Source of the DNA: Litsea cubeba
Taxonomy: Eukaryota > Streptophyta > Magnoliopsida > Laurales > Lauraceae
Assembly: GCA_012931725.1 (NCBI GenBank)
Contig: CM022946.1
Span: forward strand, 639,717 to 703,716
Length of the DNA stretch: 64,000 nucleotides
Direction of reading: 5' to 3'
A program made the translations under genes and the position numbers. Under the pieces are notes generated by a model that was not told the origin of the DNA, made no database searches, and was given only the letters and a program-made list of their open reading frames with translations. The stretch's first letter is position 1. The number at the start of each line of letters is the position of its first letter. Of this stretch, positions 1 to 10,304 are shown piece by piece.

Positions 1-380
1 AAGGAGAAGCATCACCTATAAGACTCTAGTCTTGTATGGTTATGCAATAAAAAATCAAGAGATGGCAAGAACATAAGAAAAAGTAAGGTACAATAGGAAA
101 GACGGGATATGGGAGTTGTTACCAGTAGAAGAATGGGCGTGCATCCAGAAAATTACAGAGAGAGTGTTAAAAATGGTCAAATGGGTCAGAGAAAGATCTA
201 TTATCTTCTTGGTGATACTTGAATGCAGATCTATTATCTTCTTGGTGAGACTTGAATGCATTCAAGTATCTAAATTTTATGTGATCAAAGAACCACTTTC
301 TTCAACAGAATGATGGCCATACCTATACAAATCACCAGTCCCAATGAACCACTTTTTTATTATAAGGAAACGCGGGACCA
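1..380. other. non-coding, no feature seen
   Basis: AT-rich sequence with only short chance reading frames. A short direct repeat (GATCTATTATCTTCTTGGTG) occurs near 195 and again near 230. No recognised gene or mobile element end is visible. Confidence 0.5.
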
Positions 381-460
381 TTCTCGCTATACCGAGAACA
401 GGTCTCACTGTAGTGAGAATACAGTCTCGCTGTAGCGAGACCTGATCTCGCTATAGCAAG
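381..460. repeat. cluster of four short palindromes
   Basis: Four imperfect palindromes of about 16-18 bp follow each other at roughly 22-bp spacing. Each has the pattern TCTCGCT-(A/G)TA-GCGAGA with small changes (TCTCGCTATACCGAGAA, TCTCACTGTAGTGAGA, TCTCGCTGTAGCGAGA, TCTCGCTATAGCAAG). Each could fold as a small hairpin, and together they form a tandem array. The function is unknown; it may be the debris of a MITE. Confidence 0.55.
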
Positions 461-924
461 GATGAATTTCCACACCCTCTCTTTTTTGGTGTGGGTCCTT
501 CCTCATGTTTTTTTTTTTAATATACTTGTGATGGAATAGGCAGTTGCGATGGGGCTGGAGCTGGAGTTGAAGTTGAAACCATGGCTCTTTTGAATCCATG
601 GGGTTTGTAAGGTTTATCACAAGATAAAATCAAGAGAAAAAGAGGATTGGGGAGACAAGATAGTTTGAGAGGAGATGAGACTTAAGGAAAGATACGGGGA
701 CGAAAGACTGCAAGTAACCGGGAGGAGCAGAGTTTTTTCTTCGCTGAAAAGTCAATCGGGAAGATGAAAGCTTTGGGCGGGAGAATATCCTAAGCGCCCT
801 ATGACCCTAGGATATCGCTGGAAAAAGGTTAAAACCGTCCAATTTTGGGCATTTTTTGTATACGATCTTTCATCTGGTAAATTATATTCTTTCATCTTTT
901 ATTGAGTAAATATCGTGTTTTGGA

Positions 925-2200
925 CCGTTCGTACGATAATTTTTCCATTATAAAAAAAATTTAAAATAAAAAAATTTTCTAAACTACCCCTATCCATCTC
1001 TTTCATTCTTTCTCCCTGCTCCGGCCACCTCCGCCCAACCTGCCGCCGACCCATCTCCCTCTCCCTCTCACCCGCTGCGGGCAGCCCCCCATTCCTCACC
1101 CCCCTTAATTTCTCTCCCTCTCTCTTCCTCTCTCTCATGGCCTCCTCTGAGTCGAAGAATTCATTTCTGGAGCAACTGATCAACTCTTTCGTTTCTATCT
1201 TTCTTGTTGCTTCATGTGAGACAGGGGAGAGTGAAGGCAGGAGAAGAGGGAGGAGGAAGCGGGGAGCTCAACAGTTGGATCAGGTATGTGGGTCCCGCCC
1301 TTTCTTCATTTTCCATTCTTTCTTTCTTTCTTTTTTTTTTTTTTATATTCTTTTTTATATTCCTGCTGCTGCCGTTTCAGGTGGAGGCCAGGCGGTCAAT
1401 CAATAGTGGAAAAAAGGGAGGAGAGTGAGGGAGGAGAACGAGTGCCCAGGTGGTCCAGGTATGCGGGTCCTGCCCTTTCTTCATCTTCCATTGTTTCTTT
1501 TCTTCTTTTTTTTTTTTGGTTCACCTCCCTGCCGCTGCCGTTTTCAGGTGGAAGCCAAGCGGGCAGTCAACAGAGGAGCAGAGGGAGGGGAGAGAGAGAG
1601 AGCCAGGTATGTGGTTTCACTCTCCTTTTATTTCCATTCTTTTTTCTCTCCTCTTTTTTTTGTTGTTTTTTTCTTTTTCTTTTCTTTTGCTAGCTTGCTG
1701 CTGCCGTTTCAGGTTGAGGCCGAGTGAAGAGCAGGACGAGTAGAGGAGAGGAGGGAGGAACGAGGAGATATGGGTAACTTTTTTCTGTGAATAGAAAGAG
1801 AGAGAGGAAGTGAGAGGGGGGAGAGGGACGTGAAAGCCCTGCGTAGGCATGATCTGGGCTGGTGATCGCATGCGATATGGTTTCTCACACGACCCCTTCT
1901 ATTGTGTATTTCATTCTCTGTATTTCAGTCTTTCATGCCATAGAAATAGCATTCCAAGGAGGGGTGGACTTCACCAGAGAAACGGCTCCGGATTATGCTA
2001 AACGTGTGCTTGATTGAAGGGATTTACTTTGACCTTATCTTTAAGGCTTATGGGCAAATCGTGTTGGCAGAGCGGGAGAGGGATCTGCAGCAGCGGGGAT
2101 GGGCGGAGGTGGCCGGAACAGGGACTGAGAGGGATAGGGGTAGTTTAAGAAATTTTTTATTTTGTTTTGTTTTGTTTTTTTTTTTTTAAATGCAGTGTGT
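925..2200. mobile_element. possible Mutator-like non-autonomous element with long inverted ends
   Basis: The left part (about 975-1080: CTAAACTACCCCTATCC, then CCGGCCACCTCCGCCCA) is repeated in inverted orientation on the right (about 2075-2150: TGGGCGGAGGTGGCCGG, then GGATAGGGGTAGTTTAAG). This gives long, GC-rich, imperfect terminal inverted repeats around about 1 kb of CT-rich and GA-rich sequence. Long TIRs with a GC-rich, exon-like interior are typical of plant Mutator-like elements. I could not define the outer ends or a target-site duplication, so the class is an inference. Confidence 0.4.
1281..1740 (+). repeat. tandem exon/intron-like cassette, three units
   Basis: A unit of about 165 bp recurs three times. 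Each has a donor-like CAGGTATG (1281, 1456, 1604), a T-rich stretch, and an acceptor-like CCGTTTCAG or CCGTTTTCAG followed by GTGGAGGCC, GTGGAAGCC or GTTGAGGCC (1381, 1548, 1713). The short purine-rich stretches between acceptor and next donor look like mini-exons, but I see no conserved long reading frame. It lies inside the putative Mutator-like element and may be a captured, amplified gene fragment. Confidence 0.5.
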
Positions 2201-2708
2201 GGAGAGTTGCTCATAGTGTATAGGTAGCCACTCTCTATCAATTATCATGCCACATTTCTCTTTTTTCTTGGGTGGACTCACATTTGCTTGTTGACTCAAA
2301 ATTAATGTTTAAACTTTAAAAGATGGTTTCACCCAAAGGAAAGAGAGGTTTCAGCCTAGGTTGGCCTGGCCGCAGGACGGACCAAAGCTAGTATCCGCCC
2401 AGTCAACTTGGTTAGCAGGCCTAATATAAGACTGGTCCATCCCATGGGCCTACTTCTTAGGCCTAGTGCCAATCCATTTAGTGAGATATTCGATCCAATA
2501 TTCATGCTGCATTTGTTTGATCAGATAGGACCATTTTGTTAAGCGTTTAACCAGGCATAAACCTGCCCTTATCAATTTAGGATTTGGCCACAAACTCAGA
2601 CTCATAGACCTAAAAGAAGTGTCAAGATTGAAATAAACCATTATGTAGGGTCTGCCATATCTAAGACTGTAAAACGGGTTGCGTTCGGGATTGGTCCATG
2701 GTGCACCC

Positions 2709-3506
2709 GAGGGGTGTTCATGGTCCGGGCCAGCCAGAGCCCAAATCCGGCACAGTCCATTTTGGTCCGGGCTTGGACAATAAATTTTTTAGCACTTGGG
2801 CCAGGCTTAGACTATTTAAGAGTTGGGCTGGGTTTGGATTAACCGGTAGAAAGCCTAAGTCCCGCTTGGTCCGACTGTAAGGGCCTGTTTGGATAAATAA
2901 GGAGTGGAATGAAATAAAGCGGATTTTACATGTAGAGTGGAGTGAAGAGAAATGAGTTGAAGTTAAAATATAATACTTCATTTCACTCCATTTGGATGCT
3001 TATTTTGAAGTTAAGGTTTGAAGTAGAATCTACTTTTACTCAAGGAAATGGAAGTAGTTAGAGTTGAAGTGAAATGGAGTACATATGCCTCACAACATTA
3101 CTTCATCTATTAGGCCAGACTCATCCAAACGGGGTAGAGTTGAAATTTTAGACAGTTAGCGCCCATTTAACTTCACTCTACTCTATTTTTTGCCTATCCA
3201 AACAGGCCCTAAAGTAATTGTGAGAAAAGAGAGGGAGGCGAGACTTTAACACAAGGCAATATGGCATCTCATTGAGGGATAAGCACCAAAACCAATTGAG
3301 ATAAGTGTCAAGGCAAAGAAAAATGACATTATTTTTTATTATAATGTTTACTCGGGCCGGGCTTGGACTTAATATGCTTCAACTGGCCGGGCTCGGGCCA
3401 GTCGGTTATGGCCCGTGCCAGGCTTGGGCCGGCCTTAGTGCAAGAATTCAAAAGTCAGGCAGGGCCTGGATCTTCCTTAGCCTAGCCTGGCCCATGAACA
3501 CCCCTA
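2709..3506. mobile_element. hAT-type MITE (filled by a nested MITE)
   Basis: The ends are GAGGGGTGTTCATGG and CCATGAACACCCCTA, a terminal inverted repeat shared with the elements at 18504 and 23711. The flanking 8-bp sites GTGCACCC and GTGCACTT match at six of eight positions, as expected for an aged hAT target duplication. The interior is rich in GGGCCGGGCTTGG-type repeats. A Tourist-like MITE sits inside at 2881-3209. No transposase is encoded. Confidence 0.7.
2881..3209. mobile_element. Tourist-like MITE nested in the hAT MITE
   Basis: Terminal inverted repeats are GGGCCTGTTTGGATA and TATCCAAACAGGCCC, with 3-bp TAA duplications at 2878-2880 and 3210-3212. The related element at 23711 lacks this insert and reads straight through (CCGTAAAAGTAATTG), so the empty site is visible. 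TIR and TSD fit the PIF/Harbinger (Tourist) class. It is non-coding. Confidence 0.75.
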
Positions 3507-3574
3507 GTGCACTTGGAATTGAAACAGCACTTGAATTGTCTACTAGAACATATTATTCTTAAAAAAGCCCCTTT

Positions 3575-3956
3575 ACATATTATTCTAAAAAAAAAGCCCC
3601 TTTTTCCGCCCCCGCCCTCCCCCCCCCCACCCCCACGCATAGTTATAAGTCTAAGTGTGACACTCATTCAACTTTTCCTCACTGCTGGATTGAAATCATG
3701 ATAAAATGATTTCTCTAAACCATTAAATTTTAGGGCCATGGATCAAAGAGTTATGGACTCAAGACTCTGCATATACATATTATTCTTAAAAAAAGCCCCT
3801 TTTTCCGCCCCCCCCCCCGCATAGTTATAAGTCTAAGTGTGACACTCATTCAACTTTTTCTCACTGCTGGATTGAAATCATGATAAAATGATTTTCTAAA
3901 CCATTTAAATTTTAGGGCCATGGATCAAAGAGTTATGGACTCAAGACTCTGCATAT
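3575..3956. repeat. local tandem duplication, about 200-bp period
   Basis: ACATATTATTCT followed by an A-run, GCCCC, a C-run and the GCATAGTTATAAGTC segment occurs at 3575 and again at 3775. The units differ mainly in homopolymer length. Units A2 and A3 (near 10380 and 24480) have only a single copy, so the duplication is private to unit A1. Confidence 0.75.
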
Positions 3957-4102
3957 AGGTAGGCCTCACATAGTTCTTTTCATCCAATGAACTTCCATGA
4001 TCATCATGCATCCCAATGGGTCCAACTAGGAGGGGCGTTTTCTCCTAAAAAATGCTCAGGGCTATATAGCGCTCCCATATATATATATATATATATAGGG
4101 GA

Positions 4103-4247
4103 TGTTCACATGCATATGGTGAGGGACACCCCCTTTTTGGAAATGAAAAGTACAAAATGTATCTCTTTAAAAAGTACATTTTGTACTTTTCATTTCCAAA
4201 GGGGGTGTCCCTCACCCTATGGTGAGGGAATGATGCACATGAACATT
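4103..4247. mobile_element. fold-back (hairpin) MITE
   Basis: Two arms of about 60 bp (4103-4161 and 4170-4247) are near-perfect reverse complements. They contain GGTGAGGGACACCCCC, AAATGAAAAGTACA and their complements around a loop of about 8 bases. The element lies in a TA-rich tract and is absent at the matching places in units A2 (about 10690) and A3 (about 24770). Family unassigned; a TA target is possible but cannot be told apart within the TA repeat. Confidence 0.7.
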
Positions 4248-4761
4248 CTCTTATATATATAGGTGTTCTTATGTATAATATAGTATCTTATAATACATAT
4301 ATAATCGCATTATGAGGTTTAATAGATTGTAATTTGCATGCATTCCCATATAGTAGTTAAAAATGAAGAGTGAAAGGCGAATTTTAAAAAAAATGACCAG
4401 TAAATAACTCCCACTTTAATAGAAGTTGAATCAAGGGATGATGGGAAATGATTACCTAACAATTACCATTATTCAAATATGAGCAAAGTCAAAGTCTTTT
4501 ACATTGCAACCTTTATATCTTCACCCGTATTTCCATTTTACCCCTCACATCATTAATAATTCTCTCTTGCAGCTCATTTGACCAAGATTTCCTATCTAAT
4601 TAATGCAAACAAATGATACCTTAAAATTGCCTATTTCATTACCTTTTTTTTTTTCGTTTTTATAACTTGAGTGACGAAACTATTCATTTATTTATTCATG
4701 ATCCCCGCTACACGATTCAAAATCACATAAAGTACTCCCACCATCACCAGTAGAAGATGAC

Positions 4762-4923
4762 TTGACTCCTACAAACATGGGGGAGACTTTGTTTTTTTTT
4801 GGAGTAGGCTAGTGCGTATATTTCCAAAGGAAAAGGTTGAGTTCACAAATGGAAGACTTGACCGACTCCACTGAACCTAACTACTGTACCAAGAGTAAAC
4901 AATATGCATTGCTGCCTATAAAT
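4762..4923 (+). promoter_or_regulatory. promoter of chitinase copy 1 (W-boxes and TATA box)
   Basis: TTGACT (4762-4767) and TTGACC (4858-4863) are W-box cores, the binding motif of WRKY factors that commonly drive pathogen-responsive chitinases. A TATA box (TATAAAT, 4917-4923) lies 80 bp before the start codon. The same arrangement is kept in copies 2 and 3 and in the truncated copy. Regulation by WRKY factors is an inference from motif and family. Confidence 0.65.
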
Positions 4924-5003
4924 TGCCCGACTTGGGTCTGTTTAGAATCATCAGAACTCAAAGCAGTAAGTTGTGTAGTGTTGATGCAGAATCCAGAATA
5001 GAA

Positions 5004-6892
5004 ATGGGGTTTAACATGGCTCAGCGAGTTGGTGCCATGGCTCTGATAATGGTGTGTTTGTATGCAAACCATTGCATGGGCCAATGCTATCCGAGGGCTT
5101 TGGTCTGTGAGGGGTACTTCAACAGTCCCCAATGCACTCCGAGGGCTTTGGTCTGTGAGGCGTACTTCAACAGTCTCATGTCCGCCGTCGGAGCTCGCTG
5201 CGAGGGCAAGTCTTTCTACACCTATGACGGCTTCATTAGGGCTGCCGAGCTTGCTACCAGCTTCGGGACTGCCGGATCGGATGTCCTGCGTAAGAGGGAG
5301 GTTGCAGCATTCCTAGCCAATGCCATGCATGAAACTGGAGGTAATTCAACCTAAACTTCTTATTTTTTTCGCTTCAAGAGGCAACTTAACCTAATTACTC
5401 ATAATTGGCAGGGTTAGGACAGTCGATTACGTGAGGTTTATAGAAGACGTTAGTTAATTGGAAGATTCAAGCTTTGGATCCGGCATTGGCATCTCTCCAT
5501 TTATGAATTTCAATAAGCTGAGAGAACCTGCATTTCCCACAGCAAATAGTTTGTGAGTGTCAATTTCAGTGACACAAAGTTGGCTACATTGATATTAGTT
5601 AGTTGGGTAGGGATACTTGGATTCCAAAATTGCGAGGAGATGATATTCTGGTTCTGCTCTGATACCAAAAAATGGAAAAAAACAATCAGCAAGATTTTTT
5701 TGGAAGTTCTCTTTCTTGCTTAGATAGGAAACATTGATTGTGTTTAGTTATATGCCATAAAGAATTTGAGGTGTACATCACTTACAATATCTTTAATAGA
5801 AAAATCATATCAAAGGAAAAAATCAAAGAATATATTTAATCTACATATATAAGACAACTAATCAATTATGAAAAAAAAACCAGCTGGGCACAGTCATCTC
5901 CTTGATTGTAGACTTAGATGTAGGATCTGACATGTTGCATGCAATATGGGATTGGCCATGAGATCAGACTAAGGTTGGCTTTATTAGATCTACTTTTCCA
6001 GTCATTTAGTTATATGCCATAAAGAATTTTATTAAGTAGCTTCTTTTTTTTTCCACTCAAGACTAGTGTTTTAACACTCTGCAGGGTTTTGCTATGTGAG
6101 TGAAATAAGAAAGTCTGTCTACTGTGACAGCACCAAAACCCAATGGCCTTGTGCGGCTGGGAAGCGCTACTACGGAAGAGGACCACTGCAGCTAACATGG
6201 TATCATTTTATTGTAATTGGTTGGTTACGGTTTGTATTCAACCTTCTAATGAAGGATATACTGTTCTATAGATAGACCTAAATCTGGATCCCATTATTTA
6301 ATGGATTCAAAATCATGGACTAGCCTTACCTTATTTTAATTTTCAGGTCAAATCCTGACCTCCACCCAGATCTGAAAGCAGCATTAATTAAATATTTGAA
6401 CTAGGTCCGGGTATTGATGGACCTGACCTGTATCAGGTCTGCTTAATTTACAGCCATGGGTTCAGTCCCACTGCTAAGGTCTAATCCATCTTGAGTTTTC
6501 TTCTGAAGCCCAGATGCAAAAGGGAATTGACCCAAAACAGGAACAAAAAACCTGATTTTTTTTAATACACTTTGATTGATTGCTTCTGATGGGTCTTGAA
6601 TAGGAACTACAACTATGGGAAAGCAGGGCAGGCACTTGGATTCGATGGGCTGAATAATCCAGATATTGTGAGCCAAGATCCTATGATATCATTCAGGACG
6701 GCCTTTTGGTTTTGGATGAACAACTGCCACGACGCCATCATTCAGGGCCGCGGATTTGGGGCCACCATCAGGGCCATCAATGGTGGAGAATGCAAGGGAA
6801 GGAAGCCCACAGCAGTCAATAGCCGAATTTCTTATTACCGACGTTTCTGCAGAGATTTTGGTGTAGACCCAGGGCTTAACCTTTCTTGTTAG
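5004..6892 (+). CDS. GH19 chitinase, class-IV-type catalytic domain, copy 1
   Basis: Predicted secreted endochitinase that hydrolyses beta-1,4-N-acetylglucosamine chains; plant homologues act in defence. Exons 5004-5340, 6085-6199 and 6604-6892 join in frame through GT-AG introns and give 246 residues. There is a hydrophobic signal peptide (about residues 1-27). The catalytic motif HETGG spans the exon 1/2 junction, a second glutamate lies nine residues later in CYVSEIRK, and GRGPLQLTWNYNYG and the C-terminal DFGVDPG...NLSC follow. The short spacing between the two glutamates and the lack of large loops fit class IV, but no hevein domain is present. Exon 1 carries an in-frame 48-bp duplication just after the signal peptide that is absent from the other copies. 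Intron 1 contains a reverse-oriented Copia gag relic. A second in-frame ATG lies four codons downstream. All known catalytic motifs are kept, so activity is plausible. Confidence 0.9.
5081..5176 (+). repeat. in-frame 48-bp tandem duplication in copy 1
   Basis: Units 5081-5128 and 5129-5176 differ at only a few bases and encode two 16-residue segments containing PRALVCEGYFNS and PRALVCEAYFNS. The matching segment in copies 2 and 3 occurs once and reads PRALVSQEYFDS. The duplicated region adds four cysteines to the start of the mature protein. Confidence 0.9.
5470..5700 (-). mobile_element. Copia 5'-end relic in chitinase intron 1
   Basis: On the minus strand a short frame reads like the start of a Copia gag (LTNINVANFVSLKL..TNYLLWEMQ). 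Upstream of it on that strand is a primer-binding-site match, seen on + as GCTCTGATACC at about 5655. The same relic lies in intron 1 of copies 2 (about 12950-13160) and 3 (about 27880-28095) and is missing from intron 1 of copy 4. The insertion therefore came before the A-unit duplications. Confidence 0.7.
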
Positions 6893-7775
6893 ATTCGGTT
6901 CTCTCATCACACCATCTATCAGCTGTTACCTATACATCTCACTTTAGTGACTACTAGTACCATGTTATCTCAATAATGGCAGCACTAATAATAGTTGACT
7001 AGCTGGTTTTCCTTGGCATCCTACATGTACAAGTTTTTACAAGTTATAGCTTGAAAAATGTCATCAGTGGATACGAGTATTATATATGTCTACAACTTGT
7101 GTGGATGAACGGATAGCTTTCCTTTTCGTGCAATTAGATGCAGATGACATTACAAATGAATTATGTTGGCCTACAGAAAAGTGACCCCAAAGATTCTTGA
7201 TTTTAAATGTCACTCAAAAGAGTTCGGATCACCTATCCAAGTTGTTATATCTTTACCGTGACTGGACCAATAATAATTATGTAAAGGTAGGACTTGTTTA
7301 CCTGCATATTAGATTAGAATTTTCTGGCCTGAGACTAACCCAAAAGTGGTGTGGGTCTTACATGGGTCAGATTAAGTTTTGCAACTCCCACTTGGATAAT
7401 TAAGATTCTGATTTTCCAATCAATGGACAATCAAATGGATGATCCGAATTGATTATTAATTGGATTTAAATAACTAAATATGGATCATTAGTAAAAATGT
7501 CAAGCTTGTGGGTCCCACTTAAATGTTCGTTTTCTTTTCTTTTTAATTCTTCTTTTGCTGATGGATTCATTTGTTGATTAATTTTTAAAAAGAAATATTT
7601 TGGATGAAGCATCGGATGAATTATGAACTGCCTGGGAAGTTAATTTAAAGTTTTTGTTAGGGCTGACAGTGAGTTGGGCCAGCCCACAAGTGAACTTTAC
7701 TTGGCCCGATATGCTTGGTTTTCAGCTTGACTCATGAGCTAGACATGAGCCAGGCTCAAACAAGGGTCCGTTTAG

Positions 7776-7852
7776 CAGAGCCGGCTTGAGACAATTTGAG
7801 ACCTAAAGCGACAATCCTATATGAGGCCTCAAATTATCTATTCTTTTCTCTC

Positions 7853-7884
<32 letters not shown>

Positions 7885-8680
7885 TTTTTTTTAAAGTTTT
7901 GAACATCTGGATTCGTATTTTCTAATAGATACATTTATCATTTATGAATTATAACTAATAATATTTATAAATAAAACAAACACTAACTATAATAAACATA
8001 TAATACGAGCATAAAATAAAAAAAAATTCTTAAAATCATAAAACAATAGAACCTGATTTAGTGATTTATCATTATTGGCCATAAAAATTATAGATGTAGA
8101 TGAATTTTGAATTTGATCCAGCTTTTTCATTCTGAAAAAAAATAGATTATGTTTGAGTTAGTGGGTTATGATTAACATATATTATAAAAAAGACTCACAT
8201 ATATTATCAGAATATATCCACATATTATTAAAAAGAAGACAAAACTAGATCAATAAATCTTTAAAGAAGATTGCTTTAGAAATAAAAAAAAGTAATTATA
8301 GAGAAAGACAATCTATGAGAGAGAGAGATGGTAAGAGTAAAGAGTACGTGAGATGGAAAAGCGTTGGTAGAGAAACGTTCATTTAAAAAACCTCACTCGT
8401 GAGGTGGCAAGGAGGTTGGATTGAGATTTGTTGGGATTTAAAAAGACACTGTATAGAGAAAAACAAGGATGACACTTGCTTTAATGCTTTGTTTAAATGT
8501 GAAAAGATAGCTTTAATGAGATATAATACTAATTACTATTTTGGGGCTTTGGGAGAAAAAAAAATTATGACAGTTGCTTGAATGCTTTTTTAGAATTTGA
8601 AAAGATGATTTTTATGGGGCCTTGCTTTTTTGGGGGCCTAAAGCAAGGGTTTTTCTTACCCAATGGTTGAGCCGCCCCTG
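7776..8680. mobile_element. hAT-type non-autonomous element, 905 bp
   Basis: It is bounded by exact 8-bp duplications CCGTTTAG (7768-7775 and 8681-8688). The ends are CAGAGCCGGCTTGAG and, read inward from the right, CAGGGGCGGCTCAA. Units A2 (about 15587) and A3 (about 34789) keep the uninterrupted CCGTTTAG site, so this insertion followed the duplication. The interior is AT-rich and encodes no recognisable transposase. A weak relative may lie reversed at 20380-20650. Confidence 0.8.
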
Positions 8681-9227
8681 CCGTTTAGCTTGACTTGTTT
8701 AGAGCTCAAGTTGATTAAGGGCCTAACTCAATTATGCTGACATTATATATGAATCTAAACTCAAGTTCAAGCCCAAGCCCGGCTCATTAATTTACATAAA
8801 ATGTATGCATCAATATATGAGGAAGACAATTCAATCGAGCCCGAGCTCAAGCTTTGCTTGTTTACAGTTGATCTTAAACCTAGGAAAGTAAAAACAAGCT
8901 AATCTCCTCGCTATGGATTAGGCATTCAAGAGAGAGGTTAAGATTAGCCATCTTGGTCACCATGTTTAGAGCAAAGAGCTACTAGGGCTGCCAAAGGGCC
9001 GGGCTTGATTTCCTTTAGGCCCAAATTCTGAACTGGTTTCGTCGGCCTAAGCCACACAGTAACAGGCCAATCCTCTTCACAGTGTCAATGAACACACTTT
9101 TTATCTAACGTTAATCAAAAACCAAGTTTTACCCTTTCCCTTTCATTAAATCTTTATGAAAGAAATATTATTTTTGCATTAACAATCAAAATGATGTTGA
9201 AATGAGTAACTTTGAACAACACTCTCC

Positions 9228-9904
9228 GGAGACATTTGAACAACAATAAAAATAATAATAACATAGCCAGATATGAGCATTAATTGAGTCGATTTCAGAT
9301 CGATGCAATTTAGTTTTAGTTACAACATTTAACTAGCGACGAAGTTAAAAAACGCTGCGAAAATATTTTTCCGGCGATAAACAGTCGCTGCAATTGATTT
9401 TTTAAGTAAGAAATGAGCATTTACGTCGATTTGATATCGAAGCAATCGATAAATAGTCGCTAAAAATGACTTTTTTGAAACAAAAAAAAAAAAATAACGG
9501 TAGAAACCAGCAATTGCGTCGATTTCAATTGTGTTTTAACCGTATAATTTATTTATTTTTTTTGCAGCGAATCTGAAAAACACTGGGAAAGTTTAATTGG
9601 GGCGATATATAGTTGCTGCAAGGAAATTTCGATCGCTGAAAAAAGACATTGCCAACCACTTATAATTGAAAGTTGAATGTTTTTTTGGGGCGAATGTTGG
9701 CACTAATAGCGACGGAAAAAAATGCCTCGAAAAAATAGTTTTTGCGACGATTTTCCATTTGAGTCGCTAAAGATCAGAAGTGAAGGATTTTATGCGGCGA
9801 TTTTGCGACATAGTACTAATTACCGGGATAGAGATTTCGCAGTGATTTTGTTCATTTTTAACGGTGAAAAATGTGCGCCGCGAAGATAATTTTATGTTGT
9901 AGTG
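9228..9904. mobile_element. CACTA-like non-autonomous insertion
   Basis: The right end reads ...TTATGTTGTAGTG, the complement of CACTACAACATAA, matching the right terminus of the CACTA element at 60368. The interior has many GGCGA/TCGC-type motifs (GTCGCT, GCGACG), like CACTA subterminal repeats. Unit A3 has the empty site near 35347 (ACTCTCCACATCAAC). The left end does not start with CACTA, so it is probably truncated. No coding potential. Confidence 0.6.
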
Positions 9905-10150
9905 ACCACATCAACATAATAATAAGGAATCATGATTTCTGGACCGGAAGACATATATTCCTTATTAGTCGTTATAATCTTCGGGTCATTTAAGAAATCT
10001 AAATCCACATATACTTACATCACATCAATTGATTTGGACAGACTAATTAAACGAAATATTTCAATAAATTCTCTAATGAGTTGGTGCTTTTGGAAACATC
10101 ATAGGCTGGGCCTAACCAAAAAATTTCAAAGTTATTAAGAATCTAACCCT

Positions 10151-10304
10151 GCGGGGTATAGCTCAGTTGGCCTATGACCATGGTTTGCTCATAGTGGTTG
10201 ACGTTTCGAAACTACGCTATCACACTGGAGCCACAGGGATTTACCCGGCTTCCTCTGGGCCCGTAGGGGTTAGTTCGGCTCAAAAGGTTGGGACACCATC
10301 CGTT
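10151..10304 (+). mobile_element. tRNA-derived SINE
   Basis: The head resembles a tRNA with an internal pol III promoter: box A TAGCTCAGTTGG (10159-10170) and a box-B-like CGTTTCGAAAC (10202-10212). A non-tRNA body ends in GGTTGGGACACCATCCGTT, then an A-run. A second copy with the same body lies at 35598 in the matching place of unit A3, so it was inserted before duplication. It is not a functional tRNA gene, as no cloverleaf can be completed. Confidence 0.65.

Noticed and set aside
1137..1743. Several overlapping reading frames rich in Phe and Ser
   Set aside because: They come from T-rich tracts of the tandem cassette, shift frame between units and match no protein.
10151..10225. Possible tRNA gene
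   Set aside because: Box A and B are present, but the acceptor and anticodon stems cannot be completed, and the sequence continues into a SINE body repeated elsewhere.
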